From CAYHMW01 sp964357925 (lineage in GTDB: Bacteria; Patescibacteriota; Microgenomatia; UBA8517), in contig CAYHMW010000022.1 in the NCBI GenBank assembly GCA_964357925.1, forward strand, positions 1 through 14,597: a stretch of 14,597 bases of DNA. The letters run 5' to 3'. The notes beneath the pieces were generated by a model that was given only the letters and a program-made list of their open reading frames with translations, was not told the origin of the DNA and did no database searches. This document shows positions 1 to 6,921 of the stretch, one piece after another (the first letter of the stretch is position 1; every line of letters starts with the position of its first letter). A program made the translations under genes and the position numbers.

Positions 1-1652
1 CCGGTTTCGATGTAATTGTCCCCTCCAGTGTTTCTGCTTGCACTATTGCCACCTGTGTTTGCGTCGAGAACAATGTTATTTGTAATTGTGGCTTTATTGT
101 TTTGTGTTACCGAATTTGTCGTACTTGTCGCCACATCCCCACTGTTTTCTGAACCACTACCGTTACCTTCATTTGTGATATTTATAGTGCCATCGGCAGC
201 AACTTGAAAGTCTGTTCCCTGTGATGCCGCGAAATTGTCGCCAACTACTGCCCCGTCCACACCAAGGATTTTTCCAAACCAGTTGCCTGCTTCATTCACA
301 AGAACTATCCACCAATCCCCTCCTATGTAATTTGCATTTGCAATGTTTACAATTTGAGCATCGATCGTTGTGTCGCCAGTTTGAATTTTGTTATCCCCAT
401 CTGTGTTTTGAGAAGTGCTATTTTCACCGGTTGTTGCATCGATTACAACGTTATTTAAAATATCTGCAGAGTTTAATTGTGTAAATTCATCGATATAAGT
501 TGTGTCAACATCTGCGAGATTTACGCTTTCACTTCCGTTTTTGGAATTTTCTAAAGCAATGTCGGGACTGAAACCAAGAGCTTTCAAAGAATCTTCTGAA
601 ACAAGAATGTCTCCTGTTAAGTCACCGAAGATATTTACAACTCCATAGACTACATTGCCTGCAAAATTGTTGTTAACAAAGTTCAAAACATTTCCAGCTA
701 CATTTGCATCACCAGTCTCAATGGCATTGTCTCCACCGGTATTATTATCGACAACGTTATTTCCACTATTTGCAGTTAACACTAATTCATTTTCTACAAC
801 TGCGTCATTTTGCTGGAAGGTTGTATTGTCGAGAGTCAGGTCCACCTCGCCAGTATTGTCTGAACCACTTCCATTGCCTGTATTTGTAATCCCAATATTT
901 GAGCAACCACTGATGCAGCCTGCTGCTAGATCCAAGATATAATCGCCTACATGATCATCGACGATATTGAATTCTGAAACCATAAGCCCGTCAATGTTGG
1001 TGTTTACTGAGTTAAATATCGTGCCTGCTACTGAAGCGTCGCCTGTTTCAATATTGGAATTACCAACATTACGACTTGCAGAATTATTTCCTGTTTCGGC
1101 TTCTACAATTAGAGTGTTATCCAAATTGGCGCCATTAATTTGAGTTGTGTTTGAGTTGTCTTCTATCGTGATGGCACCAGTGTTGTCAGAGCCAGTACCA
1201 TTACTTTCATTTGTGATTGAAATGCCACCGATGCCACTGCTTATGACTGGTTCGACCGAAGCATTAGTATTGCCAATATTTGATATTTGCCCTGAAGCTT
1301 CAGCGTCTCCTGTATCAATAGCAACGTCTCCTACCTCACCGTCTTTTTCTATTCCTGAAACTTCCTCTTCACCTGGGACTTGTGGTGTTTCTGGTGTCTC
1401 AATTTCTTCTTCTGACGTGCTAGCTGTGTCATCGTTTGCTTCAGCATCGTCTTCCACTTCTTCAACATCTTCCTCCTCGTCATCTTCGACTGTGCTATCT
1501 GGGAGGTCGGGCGTCTCAGGGGTAGAAGTTTCTTCAGTAGGTTCCGGAGTACTCGGGACATCCGGCAGATCAGGCAAAGCCAAGACAGGAGCCACTGTTA
1601 ATTGAAACAGAAGTAATACTGATAGAAATGTTGATAATATTTTTTTAGTCAT
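1..1652 (-). CDS. Secreted repeat protein A (3' end beyond window)
   Basis: The frame is open from ATG at 1650-1652 to the left edge, giving 550 codons with no stop. Residues 1-25 form a signal peptide (MTKK, hydrophobic core, APVLA cleavage site). Residues 27-105 are a Pro/Glu/Asp/Thr-rich linker with a run of acidic residues around 57-72. A half repeat at about 108-143 is followed by full repeats at about 144-253, 254-364, 365-489 and 490 onward. Each carries NG[ST]xS, then a Q-N-rich strand, TGxNxAxxN[TV]G, IxTGDA and N-x-x-N-x-N, with a variable insert at the end of the unit. Two Cys in repeat 2 (GCISGC) could form a disulfide. The same repeat builds the protein encoded just upstream, so the two are paralogues. 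I recognise no named family. The alternating small/polar pattern suggests a beta-solenoid or other extracellular fold (inference). No Shine-Dalgarno precedes the ATG, which lies in TTAATTAATTAA. Confidence 0.85.
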   Translation of the reverse strand, partial: MTKKILSTFLSVLLLFQLTVAPVLALPDLPDVPSTPEPTEETSTPETPDLPDSTVEDDEEEDVEEVEDDAEANDDTASTSEEEIETPETPQVPGEEEVSGIEKDGEVGDVAIDTGDAEASGQISNIGNTNASVEPVISSGIGGISITNESNGTGSDNTGAITIEDNSNTTQINGANLDNTLIVEAETGNNSASRNVGNSNIETGDASVAGTIFNSVNTNIDGLMVSEFNIVDDHVGDYILDLAAGCISGCSNIGITNTGNGSGSDNTGEVDLTLDNTTFQQNDAVVENELVLTANSGNNVVDNNTGGDNAIETGDANVAGNVLNFVNNNFAGNVVYGVVNIFGDLTGDILVSEDSLKALGFSPDIALENSKNGSESVNLADVDTTYIDEFTQLNSADILNNVVIDATTGENSTSQNTDGDNKIQTGDTTIDAQIVNIANANYIGGDWWIVLVNEAGNWFGKILGVDGAVVGDNFAASQGTDFQVAADGTINITNEGNGSGSENSGDVATSTTNSVTQNNKATITNNIVLDANTGGNSASRNTGGDNYIET

Positions 1653-1694
1653 TTAATTAATTAAACTATTAATTTTGTTAGTGTCTCGCTTTTC

Positions 1695-1722
1695 AGGTGT
1701 GTGGGAGTAAACCCACACACCT
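1695..1722 (-). other. Stem-loop between the two repeat-protein genes
   Basis: A perfect 11-bp inverted repeat (AGGTGTGTGGG and its complement) encloses a 6-nt loop in the 86-bp gap between the two paralogous genes. No U-tract follows it on either strand, so it does not look like a standard Rho-independent terminator. It could be a processing or stability element that sets different expression of the two genes, or a terminator acting without a U-tract. Confidence 0.6.
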
Positions 1723-1738
1723 TACTTTAGCGATAGGA

Positions 1739-2947
1739 TTATAGACCCAATAGAGCACTCAGTGCACTCAATAAATCAATGAGTTCTGAGAAATCTACAT
1801 CTAATTCAAAGTCTACTTCCCCATTGAATGCGTTAGCATTCCCAGAGGTTGACACCTCAACATCGGCATCCACATCACCAGTTGTGATTTCTGGATCACC
1901 TGTGTTGTCATCGGAATCATTTCCTCCACTCTTCCCGTCGACATCGATATCATCGTTGTCTACGTCAAGATCATTATCTTGATCAGCATCCACATCATCT
2001 GTGAAGTCAAGATCAAGATCGTTGTCGGAATCGGTACCATTCTTTTCGATTAAGAGATCAAAATCTCCAAGAAGGCCCCCGTAGGCTTCAGCTGTGTTGA
2101 AGTTGGCCATTGTGTCAACGGTCACATCAACTTCTACATCACCTGTGTCGATTGTTACATCGTCACCTGTGTTATCATCAGCATCATTGTCTCCGGTACT
2201 CCCGTCCACGTCTACGTCGTTGTCGACGTCGGCGTCATTGTCTTGATCAATGTCAACCTCATTTAAGAGATCGAGATCGATGTCATTGTCACTATCAGAA
2301 CCGTTTTGGCTGATAGTGGCACTAAGACTTCCGCCTTCGCCTCCATCTTCGGCACCTACTACTGCTGAGTTTGCATTGACTGCGGTCGTGATACCAACCC
2401 CAGCTTCCACATTCCCTGTTTCGATTGATACACCACCGTCAGTGTTGTCATCGGCACCATTACCACCGGTTTCGGCGTCTACGTCAACGTCGTTATCGAC
2501 ATCAGCATCGTTATCTTGGTCGACATCAATATCATTTGTTGTGTCAACGTCAATATCGTTGTCTGAGCCGGTACCATTACCGTCGATTTCGAGATCGAAA
2601 TCTTGGTTGTCATAGTTTTGTACTTCTGCAACATTAGTATTGCCAGTTGTCTCAACTACAACGTCAACGGTTGCTTCCCCAGTATCGATGCTTACGTCGC
2701 CGCCTGTATTGTCATCAGCATCATTGTCACCTGTAGTTGCCGCAACATCTACGTCGTTATCGACGTCCATGTCGTTACTTTGATCAACATCAACTTCATT
2801 AAGAGATGTAAAATCGCAGGTGTTATTGGTATCGGAACCATTACTGCTGATTGTGCAGCTCATGGCAAAAGCGACTGGAGTTGCGAGGTTAAATAAAACT
2901 GCAAAAGTTGCAATTATTCCTGCTATGCGTCTTTTTAGATTTGTCAT
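1739..2947 (-). CDS. Secreted Asp-rich four-repeat protein B
   Basis: 402 aa. Residues 1-28 form a signal peptide (KRR, hydrophobic core, VAFA cleavage). The rest is four repeats at about 30-117, 118-208, 209-296 and 297-385, each 88-91 residues, then an amphipathic Leu-rich C-terminus (about 386-402). Every repeat has NG[ST]xS/T, a long stretch in which every second residue is Asp (such as DVDQDNDADVDNDVDVD), TGxNxADDNT, IxTG and a Val/Asn-rich tail. After the signal peptide there are only two Lys and no Arg or His, so the mature protein is extremely acidic. Alternating Asp suggests beta strands with one fully acidic face, possibly binding Ca2+ or other cations (inference; this is not the RTX nonapeptide). 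Two Cys (31 and 44) lie in repeat 1. There is no sorting signal or C-terminal membrane segment. The strong AAAGGAGGTG ribosome binding site at 2956-2965 fixes the start. The gene lies behind a structured leader and is followed by its paralogue. Confidence 0.88.
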   Translation of the reverse strand: MTNLKRRIAGIIATFAVLFNLATPVAFAMSCTISSNGSDTNNTCDFTSLNEVDVDQSNDMDVDNDVDVAATTGDNDADDNTGGDVSIDTGEATVDVVVETTGNTNVAEVQNYDNQDFDLEIDGNGTGSDNDIDVDTTNDIDVDQDNDADVDNDVDVDAETGGNGADDNTDGGVSIETGNVEAGVGITTAVNANSAVVGAEDGGEGGSLSATISQNGSDSDNDIDLDLLNEVDIDQDNDADVDNDVDVDGSTGDNDADDNTGDDVTIDTGDVEVDVTVDTMANFNTAEAYGGLLGDFDLLIEKNGTDSDNDLDLDFTDDVDADQDNDLDVDNDDIDVDGKSGGNDSDDNTGDPEITTGDVDADVEVSTSGNANAFNGEVDFELDVDFSELIDLLSALSALLGL

Positions 2948-2955
2948 AAATAATT

Positions 2956-2965
2956 CACCTCCTTT
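2956..2965 (-). promoter_or_regulatory. Strong Shine-Dalgarno of repeat protein B
   Basis: On the minus strand this reads AAAGGAGGTG, 8 nt before the ATG. It is an almost ideal ribosome binding site. Most other starts in this window lack one, so it points to high translation of protein B. Confidence 0.8.
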
Positions 2966-2972
2966 CTATTTA

Positions 2973-3090
2973 AGTATCTGTTTCTCGAGAACCTAATACT
3001 TTTTGTTCTCTATCTGTCCTGCCGTTTCTTAAAAATAAGAAACGGAGGCCCTCATCCCCGACATTTAGTCAGATTCGAGAGCCTCCGTTT
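2973..3090 (-). ncRNA. Structured 5' leader of repeat protein B
   Basis: In transcription order, arms 3090-3077 and 3053-3040 form a 14-bp stem (AAACGGAGGCTCTC with GAGGGCCTCCGTTT). It has one G-U pair that would be an A-C mismatch on the other strand, so it favours minus-strand RNA. The stem encloses a further small hairpin with a UAAAU loop. Next, 3045-3022 is a perfect 10-bp hairpin with an AAAA loop in the DNA. Its first six bases (3045-3040) are also the end of the previous stem, so the two cannot both form in full. Finally, 3000-2973 folds around TTCTCGAGAA, closed by AGTAT/ATACT, just before the Shine-Dalgarno. A further hairpin lies upstream at 3167-3142 (ATAGG/CCTAT). The arrangement looks like a cis-regulatory RNA, but I could not match it to a known riboswitch class. 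Confidence 0.5.
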
Positions 3091-3195
3091 ACGGCCAGCC
3101 TTAAATTCTCATTAATTTTATAGCCTTGAATTGGTTTCTCTATAGGTCTAGGGACAGATTAGCCTATGTAAGCTATAGTTTATGTTCCTAAAAAA

Positions 3196-3223
3196 ATCTT
3201 ACAGTAACTTCCTGCTTTGTCAA
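3196..3223 (-). promoter_or_regulatory. Promoter for the repeat-protein genes
   Basis: On the minus strand a consensus TTGACA (3218-3223) is followed after 16 bp by TAAGAT (3196-3201), a 4/6 match to TATAAT. It lies just after the stop of the DUF2292-like gene and would give a leader of about 240 nt before protein B. The 300-bp spacer 2948-3247 holds this promoter and the structured leader, and no gene. Confidence 0.55.
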
Positions 3224-3247
3224 CATGAATTTACTAACTTAACAGTC

Positions 3248-3442
3248 CTACTTTTGCTTGTTATTTACGATATTGCCTTTTGTGATTGAAGTCTTTTTGA
3301 TATTCCGAACTGTGATTTGTGTCACTTCGTTATTTTGGACATAGAGCTCAAGACTGCCCCAACCTGTAATGCTTGCGAGGGCACCTTTTATTTCTTTGAG
3401 TAGTTTTTGAGAAATTTTGTCGATTCTATAGTCTCTATTCAT
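3248..3442 (-). CDS. DUF2292/YezD-like small protein
   Basis: 64 aa. The central part (about residues 10-52) fits the small DUF2292 family seen in B. subtilis YezD: a helix (KLLKEIKGAL), then GWGSLELYVQNNEVTQITV, i.e. a beta hairpin where the family has a 'YGSV..V..G.V.QI' pattern. Family function is unknown to me beyond its small single domain. No signal peptide is present and the protein is probably cytoplasmic. The ATG lies 9 nt after the stop of the DUF4352-like gene, and no Shine-Dalgarno is visible, so translation is probably coupled. It is the last gene before the promoter of the repeat proteins. Family assignment is by eye. Confidence 0.7.
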   Translation of the reverse strand: MNRDYRIDKISQKLLKEIKGALASITGWGSLELYVQNNEVTQITVRNIKKTSITKGNIVNNKQK

Positions 3443-3451
3443 TCTGATTGT

Positions 3452-4045
3452 CTATTGGTACTTGAGATCCAATGGTATGATTTTCTTCTCGCTGCTTAAT
3501 TCCCCTATTCTCAGTTTTAAATCCTTGTCGGTTTCATTTATTGGAAATGCTAAGCGAGTCATTTTTACAGAATCGGCTTGTACTGTCACCGGATCGTTGT
3601 GAATGTCTGGGGCAAGCCATTCGCTTTCATTGCCATTGACCGAAAGGCGAAGGTAATCGCGAGTAGCCACATCGATTGATTTCCCATAGGTGTTTTTTAT
3701 TTTTATGTTAACAACCAGAAAAGTTCTCCCTGTGACTGAACTAGCCTTTTTGCCTTTGACCAGAATTTCGTTTTTAAGCTCGGTGTCTTCTACTGTATAT
3801 TCGACCTTACTTACTTCTACTCCCTTACTGTCCTTTAGAGGAAACGAGAAGGTCTCATTTACAGAAGTTGAATCGATAGCTTTTGCTACTTCTAGCCTTT
3901 GATTGTCGGAAGTAGATGGGGAGTCTTTTTTATTAGCTAGGTAAAGGAAGCCACTGACAGCTATTACTAGGGCAATAATGGCATAGGTGCGCATATTTCG
4001 CGATACATTAATTTGTTTTAGTCTATTGAGTTGATTAAGAGTCAT
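3452..4045 (-). CDS. Membrane-anchored DUF4352-like protein
   Basis: 197 aa from ATG 4043-4045. A GTG two codons upstream (4049-4051) is possible, but GGGGTGA just before the ATG looks like its ribosome binding site. One membrane segment lies at about residues 20-38 (YAIIALVIAVSGFLYLA), with basic residues before it, so the rest lies outside the cell. The outer part holds a DUF4352-type immunoglobulin-like domain at about 85-195: GRTFLVVNIKIKN, a central RLSVNGNESEWLAPD, then a 'VKMTRLAFPI' strand, in the order typical of that family. These domains occur in secreted or lipid-anchored proteins of unclear role. There is no lipobox Cys. The gene follows the truncated tsaB after 52 bp and is coupled to the next small gene. 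Confidence 0.72.
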   Translation of the reverse strand: MTLNQLNRLKQINVSRNMRTYAIIALVIAVSGFLYLANKKDSPSTSDNQRLEVAKAIDSTSVNETFSFPLKDSKGVEVSKVEYTVEDTELKNEILVKGKKASSVTGRTFLVVNIKIKNTYGKSIDVATRDYLRLSVNGNESEWLAPDIHNDPVTVQADSVKMTRLAFPINETDKDLKLRIGELSSEKKIIPLDLKYQ

Positions 4046-4097
4046 ATTCACCCCAAATAATTCGGCATTGGACAGGCTCTTTTCAGGTAGGAAAGTT

Positions 4098-4376
4098 TTA
4101 CACTAGTTGAAGTTCTGTGTCAACAGGGATGCCAAGTGACCAGCCGAGTGTTGCCGCCACAGTTGCCCCTACTCGAAGCCCAGTGAAGGAACCGGGGCCT
4201 TTGTTGATGGTAATGCTTGTGATGGCTTTTGGGGACTCACCTAGCTCTGAGAGCTTACTGTCAATGAATTCGAGCAGATATTGGGCTTTCCTTTTTTTGG
4301 AGGTGGCTTCGAAGTGTTTGCTGTCTATGTCAATTGAGATTCTGTCCATTTGGGAGGTGTCGATGTGGAGGTTCAT
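4098..4376 (-). CDS. tsaB: TsaB N-terminal half (t6A synthesis), truncated
   Basis: 92 aa from ATG 4374-4376, which overlaps the galE TGA as ATGA; an in-frame ATG 11 codons upstream would lie inside galE and is less likely. TsaB supports TsaD in making N6-threonylcarbamoyladenosine at position 37 of ANN-decoding tRNAs. IDTS at residues 5-8 and GPGSFTGLRVG at about 61-71 are the family hallmarks of the first ASKHA lobe, the part that dimerises with TsaD. Usual bacterial TsaB proteins are about 220-230 residues; here the frame ends shortly after GIPV, where the second lobe would start. The next gene begins 52 bp later, so no second half is hidden by a frameshift. It may be a minimal functional TsaB rather than debris, since it sits intact in an operon with tsaE. 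Confidence 0.85.
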   Translation of the reverse strand: MNLHIDTSQMDRISIDIDSKHFEATSKKRKAQYLLEFIDSKLSELGESPKAITSITINKGPGSFTGLRVGATVAATLGWSLGIPVDTELQLV

Positions 4377-5362
4377 GATTCGTAACCCTTTGGGTGAGAT
4401 TTGTGCCAAGCGTAAGCACTTTTAATGATATCTTCTAGTCCAAGTTTTGCAGACCAACCGAGGTTTTGCTTTATTTTGCCTACATCGGCGACGAGGGAGT
4501 CTGCGTCTCCAGGGCGCCTTGGCCCTATTGTCATCCTTAACTCAAGACCTGTGACTTTATTTATCATATTCACTATTTCTTTGTTGGAATAGCCAACTCC
4601 AGTGCCGCAGTTATACGATTCTGACGGCTGGCCTTCTCTTAAGGCTTTTAATGCAATTGTATGTGCTTCAGCTAGATCAAGAACGTGAATATAATCCCTG
4701 ACATTCGTACCATCCTTTGTGCCATAGTCTCCGCCATATATTGTCGCTTCTTGCCCACTCATCGCTTTTGAAATTAGGATTGGAATTAAGTGGCTTTCTG
4801 CTGGGTGGTCTTCACCAATTGATCCGTCGAGAGCTGCACCGGCTGCGTTAAAATACCTGATACTCATATATTTAATGTCGTGGGCTTTCTCGTACCAATG
4901 GAGGAAGCGCTCGATCATCAATTTTGTTTCGCCATATGGATTTTCAGGATTTTTAAGATCTGTTTCTTTTATTGGTATTTCTTTGGGACTGCCATAAACA
5001 CCGGCTGAACTTGAAAACACAAAATACTTCACATTGCTCCCCACCATTGCATCCAAAATGTTGAGTGCGGTTTCCAAATTATGGTGAAAATATTTAGAAG
5101 GATCTTTGAAGCTTTCACCCATTTGGATGTAACTTGCCATATGGATCACACCAACTGGTTGGTGTTTTTGAAAGACTTCATTTAGCTTATCCTTCTCTGA
5201 ATAAATATCTAGCTTTTCAAGAGTAAAGCCTTCGATGGCTTCTTTGTGTCCTGCCACAAGATTATCGACAATCACTGGCTCATAGCCTTCACTTTGTAGT
5301 TGCCTCACAATGAAGCTCCCTATATACCCCGCTCCCCCTGTGACTAAGACTTTATTTTTCAT
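4373..5362 (-). CDS. galE: UDP-glucose 4-epimerase (GalE-like SDR)
   Basis: 329 aa, close to the usual GalE length of about 330-340. It interconverts UDP-glucose and UDP-galactose (or the N-acetyl forms), feeding cell-surface glycan synthesis. The NAD-binding GGAGYIG is at residues 9-15. The catalytic Ser lies in the SSS of residues 117-119, with Tyr143 and Lys147 in YGETK. RYFNAAGA and DYIHVLDLAEAH are further family markers. The sequence cannot settle substrate choice, and other NAD-dependent sugar epimerases of the extended SDR group are possible. The gene has 4-bp ATGA overlaps at both ends, with tsaE upstream and tsaB downstream, so it is translationally coupled within the t6A genes although metabolically unrelated. 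Confidence 0.92.
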   Translation of the reverse strand: MKNKVLVTGGAGYIGSFIVRQLQSEGYEPVIVDNLVAGHKEAIEGFTLEKLDIYSEKDKLNEVFQKHQPVGVIHMASYIQMGESFKDPSKYFHHNLETALNILDAMVGSNVKYFVFSSSAGVYGSPKEIPIKETDLKNPENPYGETKLMIERFLHWYEKAHDIKYMSIRYFNAAGAALDGSIGEDHPAESHLIPILISKAMSGQEATIYGGDYGTKDGTNVRDYIHVLDLAEAHTIALKALREGQPSESYNCGTGVGYSNKEIVNMINKVTGLELRMTIGPRRPGDADSLVADVGKIKQNLGWSAKLGLEDIIKSAYAWHKSHPKGYES

Positions 5363-5790
5363 TGTTTAATTGTTATTTTTCTCTCTGCTTCGTTTAAATA
5401 CTCAAAATTTATCCAGATTGTGTTTTGGGGTAGTAGATCGGTGGCTTTGTCCCCCCATTCTATTACTGAAACTGCGTCTTTGTGGTTGATAAAATCGTAA
5501 AATCCAATATTTTTTAGTTCTTCCTCGACCCTTCCTTCGAGACGGTAGAGATCAAAGTGATAAAGATGTTTGACAAGGGTCGCGTCAATATCATAACTTC
5601 GCATAAGCATGAATGTTGGTGAGTTTACATTCCGCTTTATTCCCAAACCATGGGCAAGGCCTTGAACGAAGGTTGTTTTGCCGGAACCAAGATCGCCAAC
5701 CAACGCCACAACTTCCCCGCCTTTTAGATCAGCTGAAAATTTTTCGCCAAAGCTTTTAGACTCGTCGGTGCTTTTGGTAATAAATTCCAT
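5359..5790 (-). CDS. tsaE: TsaE, ATPase of t6A tRNA modification
   Basis: 143 aa, a normal TsaE length. TsaE is the P-loop ATPase that resets the TsaB-TsaD complex during t6A synthesis. Walker A is GDLGSGKTT at residues 32-40, followed by SPTF (57-60), HFDLYRLE (78-85) and VIEWGDK (109-115), all characteristic of the family. The N-terminus before the P-loop is complete only from ATG 5788-5790, so the coding region truly overlaps the end of the VanZ-like gene by 67 bp in another frame. No Shine-Dalgarno is visible. The end overlaps galE by ATGA. Confidence 0.93.
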   Translation of the reverse strand: MEFITKSTDESKSFGEKFSADLKGGEVVALVGDLGSGKTTFVQGLAHGLGIKRNVNSPTFMLMRSYDIDATLVKHLYHFDLYRLEGRVEEELKNIGFYDFINHKDAVSVIEWGDKATDLLPQNTIWINFEYLNEAERKITIKQ

Positions 5791-6134
5791 ATTATATAGA
5801 TCGCAATTGTGCTCCCAATTGTATCAAAAATGACATCGCGCAGGTGTGGTTCACGACCTGGAGTGAAGCTTTGGTGGATTTCATCTGTAACGCCATAAAA
5901 AATAGCAATCAGAATTGCAAATTCAACTGCGTTTCGGCGACTTGTATGCTGCCAAAGGGCGCGGTAAAGAAGTGTTGTGAGTACTCCATATTCAATAATG
6001 TGTGCGAGTTTTTTGACTATAAAATCCTGCCAGTAGACAACGCTTGCGTCCCCTGTTGGTTTACTGGAAAACAGGAAAATAATTAACATCCATAGAAGCA
6101 CCGGCAACCAAAATCTAATGAATTTCTTTGTCAT
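5724..6134 (-). CDS. VanZ-like membrane protein
   Basis: 136 aa with about four membrane segments (roughly 7-25, 37-60, 68-86 and 97-117). It carries the VanZ-family hallmarks KLAHIIEYGVL (residues about 41-51) and DEIHQSFTPGREPHLRDVIFDTIGS (about 84-108). VanZ-like proteins are small integral membrane proteins. The founding member gives low-level teicoplanin resistance, but the general biochemical role is unknown, and here resistance should not be assumed. Its ATG overlaps the end of the lamin-tail protein gene by 20 bp, and its 3' end overlaps tsaE by 67 bp. Confidence 0.88.
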   Translation of the reverse strand: MTKKFIRFWLPVLLWMLIIFLFSSKPTGDASVVYWQDFIVKKLAHIIEYGVLTTLLYRALWQHTSRRNAVEFAILIAIFYGVTDEIHQSFTPGREPHLRDVIFDTIGSTIAIYIIWNLLPKAPTSLKALAKNFQLI

Positions 6135-6921
6135 TTGTGATTATATCTTTTCTTTTGTTGAGTTCACTTTTAATAAAGGGAAATGCCGCGGCTCCTATGA
6201 ATATAGCACCCAGACCCATCATTGCTCCAGGGATGATTTTTGACTGTAAATCTGAATTTTCGGTCTCAACTATCGGTCCATTTGTTGGTGTTAACGATGT
6301 TTCCCTTGATGAAACATAAGACTTGGGTTTTTGGGATGGTTTTGGAGTGGGTTTATCTGTTGCACTCAAAATTTGAACAGTTGCCGATGGGGTGTTTACT
6401 GTGGTTGGTTCTGGAGATTCAGTAGGTGGAGTTGTTTGTGGTTGTTTAGTAGGAGATAGAGTTGGTTCTGGGTTTTTTTGATTTTTTGAAGGAGTTAGGT
6501 TATTTGTCCAAGAACCACCGCCATCAGGAGCTCTGCCTGCAGATTTATCTTTGCTAGGAGAACCTACGACGGAATCGGTTCTGCCAAAAATCACTGAATC
6601 TATTATTGAAGAATTTTTGTCTTTCAAAACTATACTGTCCCCACCGGTGTTATTGAGCCAATGTGTCTGGGTCTCGAAAATATAATAAGAGTTTCCATTT
6701 ATTGATCCTGTGAGTGAAAAGGGGTCGTTTTTTTCATCGCTGATCGTCCAGCTAGTTATATCGACGGTTTCACTTGTGGTGTTAATAAGTTCCACCCATT
6801 CAAGCTCGTTGTTTGAGCTGAATTCATTGATGAGAACTTGGCCGTATACTTTTACCGGATTAGCAAGTTCGAGCGTTATAAAGAGTGTGGATATAGACTT
6901 TGTATTAATGAATTGATTCAT
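6115..6921 (-). CDS. Lamin-tail-domain surface protein, C-terminal TM anchor
   Basis: 268 aa. Residues about 28-135 fit a lamin-tail domain (LTD), an Ig-like fold common in bacterial secreted proteins: VLINEF, EWVELIN, IDITSW-like turn, NNTGGDSIVLKD and DSVIFG. Residues about 142-220 are a Pro/Thr/Ser/Lys-rich linker, residues 230-250 a membrane helix (GAMMGLGAIFIGAAAFPFI), then a basic tail, giving an outside domain on a stalk. The N-terminus (ISTLFITLELANPVKVYG) is a poor signal peptide, so export or the start is less certain. The chosen ATG (6919-6921) lies inside a copy of the palindrome found before the TrpR-like gene. No Shine-Dalgarno is seen. It follows the TrpR-like stop by 15 bp in the same frame. 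Confidence 0.8.
   Translation of the reverse strand: MNQFINTKSISTLFITLELANPVKVYGQVLINEFSSNNELEWVELINTTSETVDITSWTISDEKNDPFSLTGSINGNSYYIFETQTHWLNNTGGDSIVLKDKNSSIIDSVIFGRTDSVVGSPSKDKSAGRAPDGGGSWTNNLTPSKNQKNPEPTLSPTKQPQTTPPTESPEPTTVNTPSATVQILSATDKPTPKPSQKPKSYVSSRETSLTPTNGPIVETENSDLQSKIIPGAMMGLGAIFIGAAAFPFIKSELNKRKDIITNDKEIH

Noticed and set aside
1147..1605. Plus-strand 152-aa Ser/Val-rich frame opposite the acidic linker of protein A
   Set aside because: The minus-strand frame has a signal peptide and repeats. The plus frame is the complement of Glu/Asp codons read as Ser/Val.
1779..2637. Several plus-strand open frames rich in Ser/Thr or His/Arg opposite the repeat gene
   Set aside because: They are antisense shadows of the GAC/GTC-rich repeats of protein B, with low-complexity translations and no ribosome binding sites or domains.
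1739..2947. RTX-type calcium repeats or thrombospondin type 3 repeats in protein B
   Set aside because: The RTX GGxGxDxUx nonapeptide is absent and the unit is about 88 residues with a different pattern. Calcium binding is left as a hypothesis only.
2948..3247. Known riboswitch or tRNA in the leader
   Set aside because: No tRNA cloverleaf is visible, and the conserved cores I remember for common riboswitches are not present. It is kept as an unclassified structured leader.
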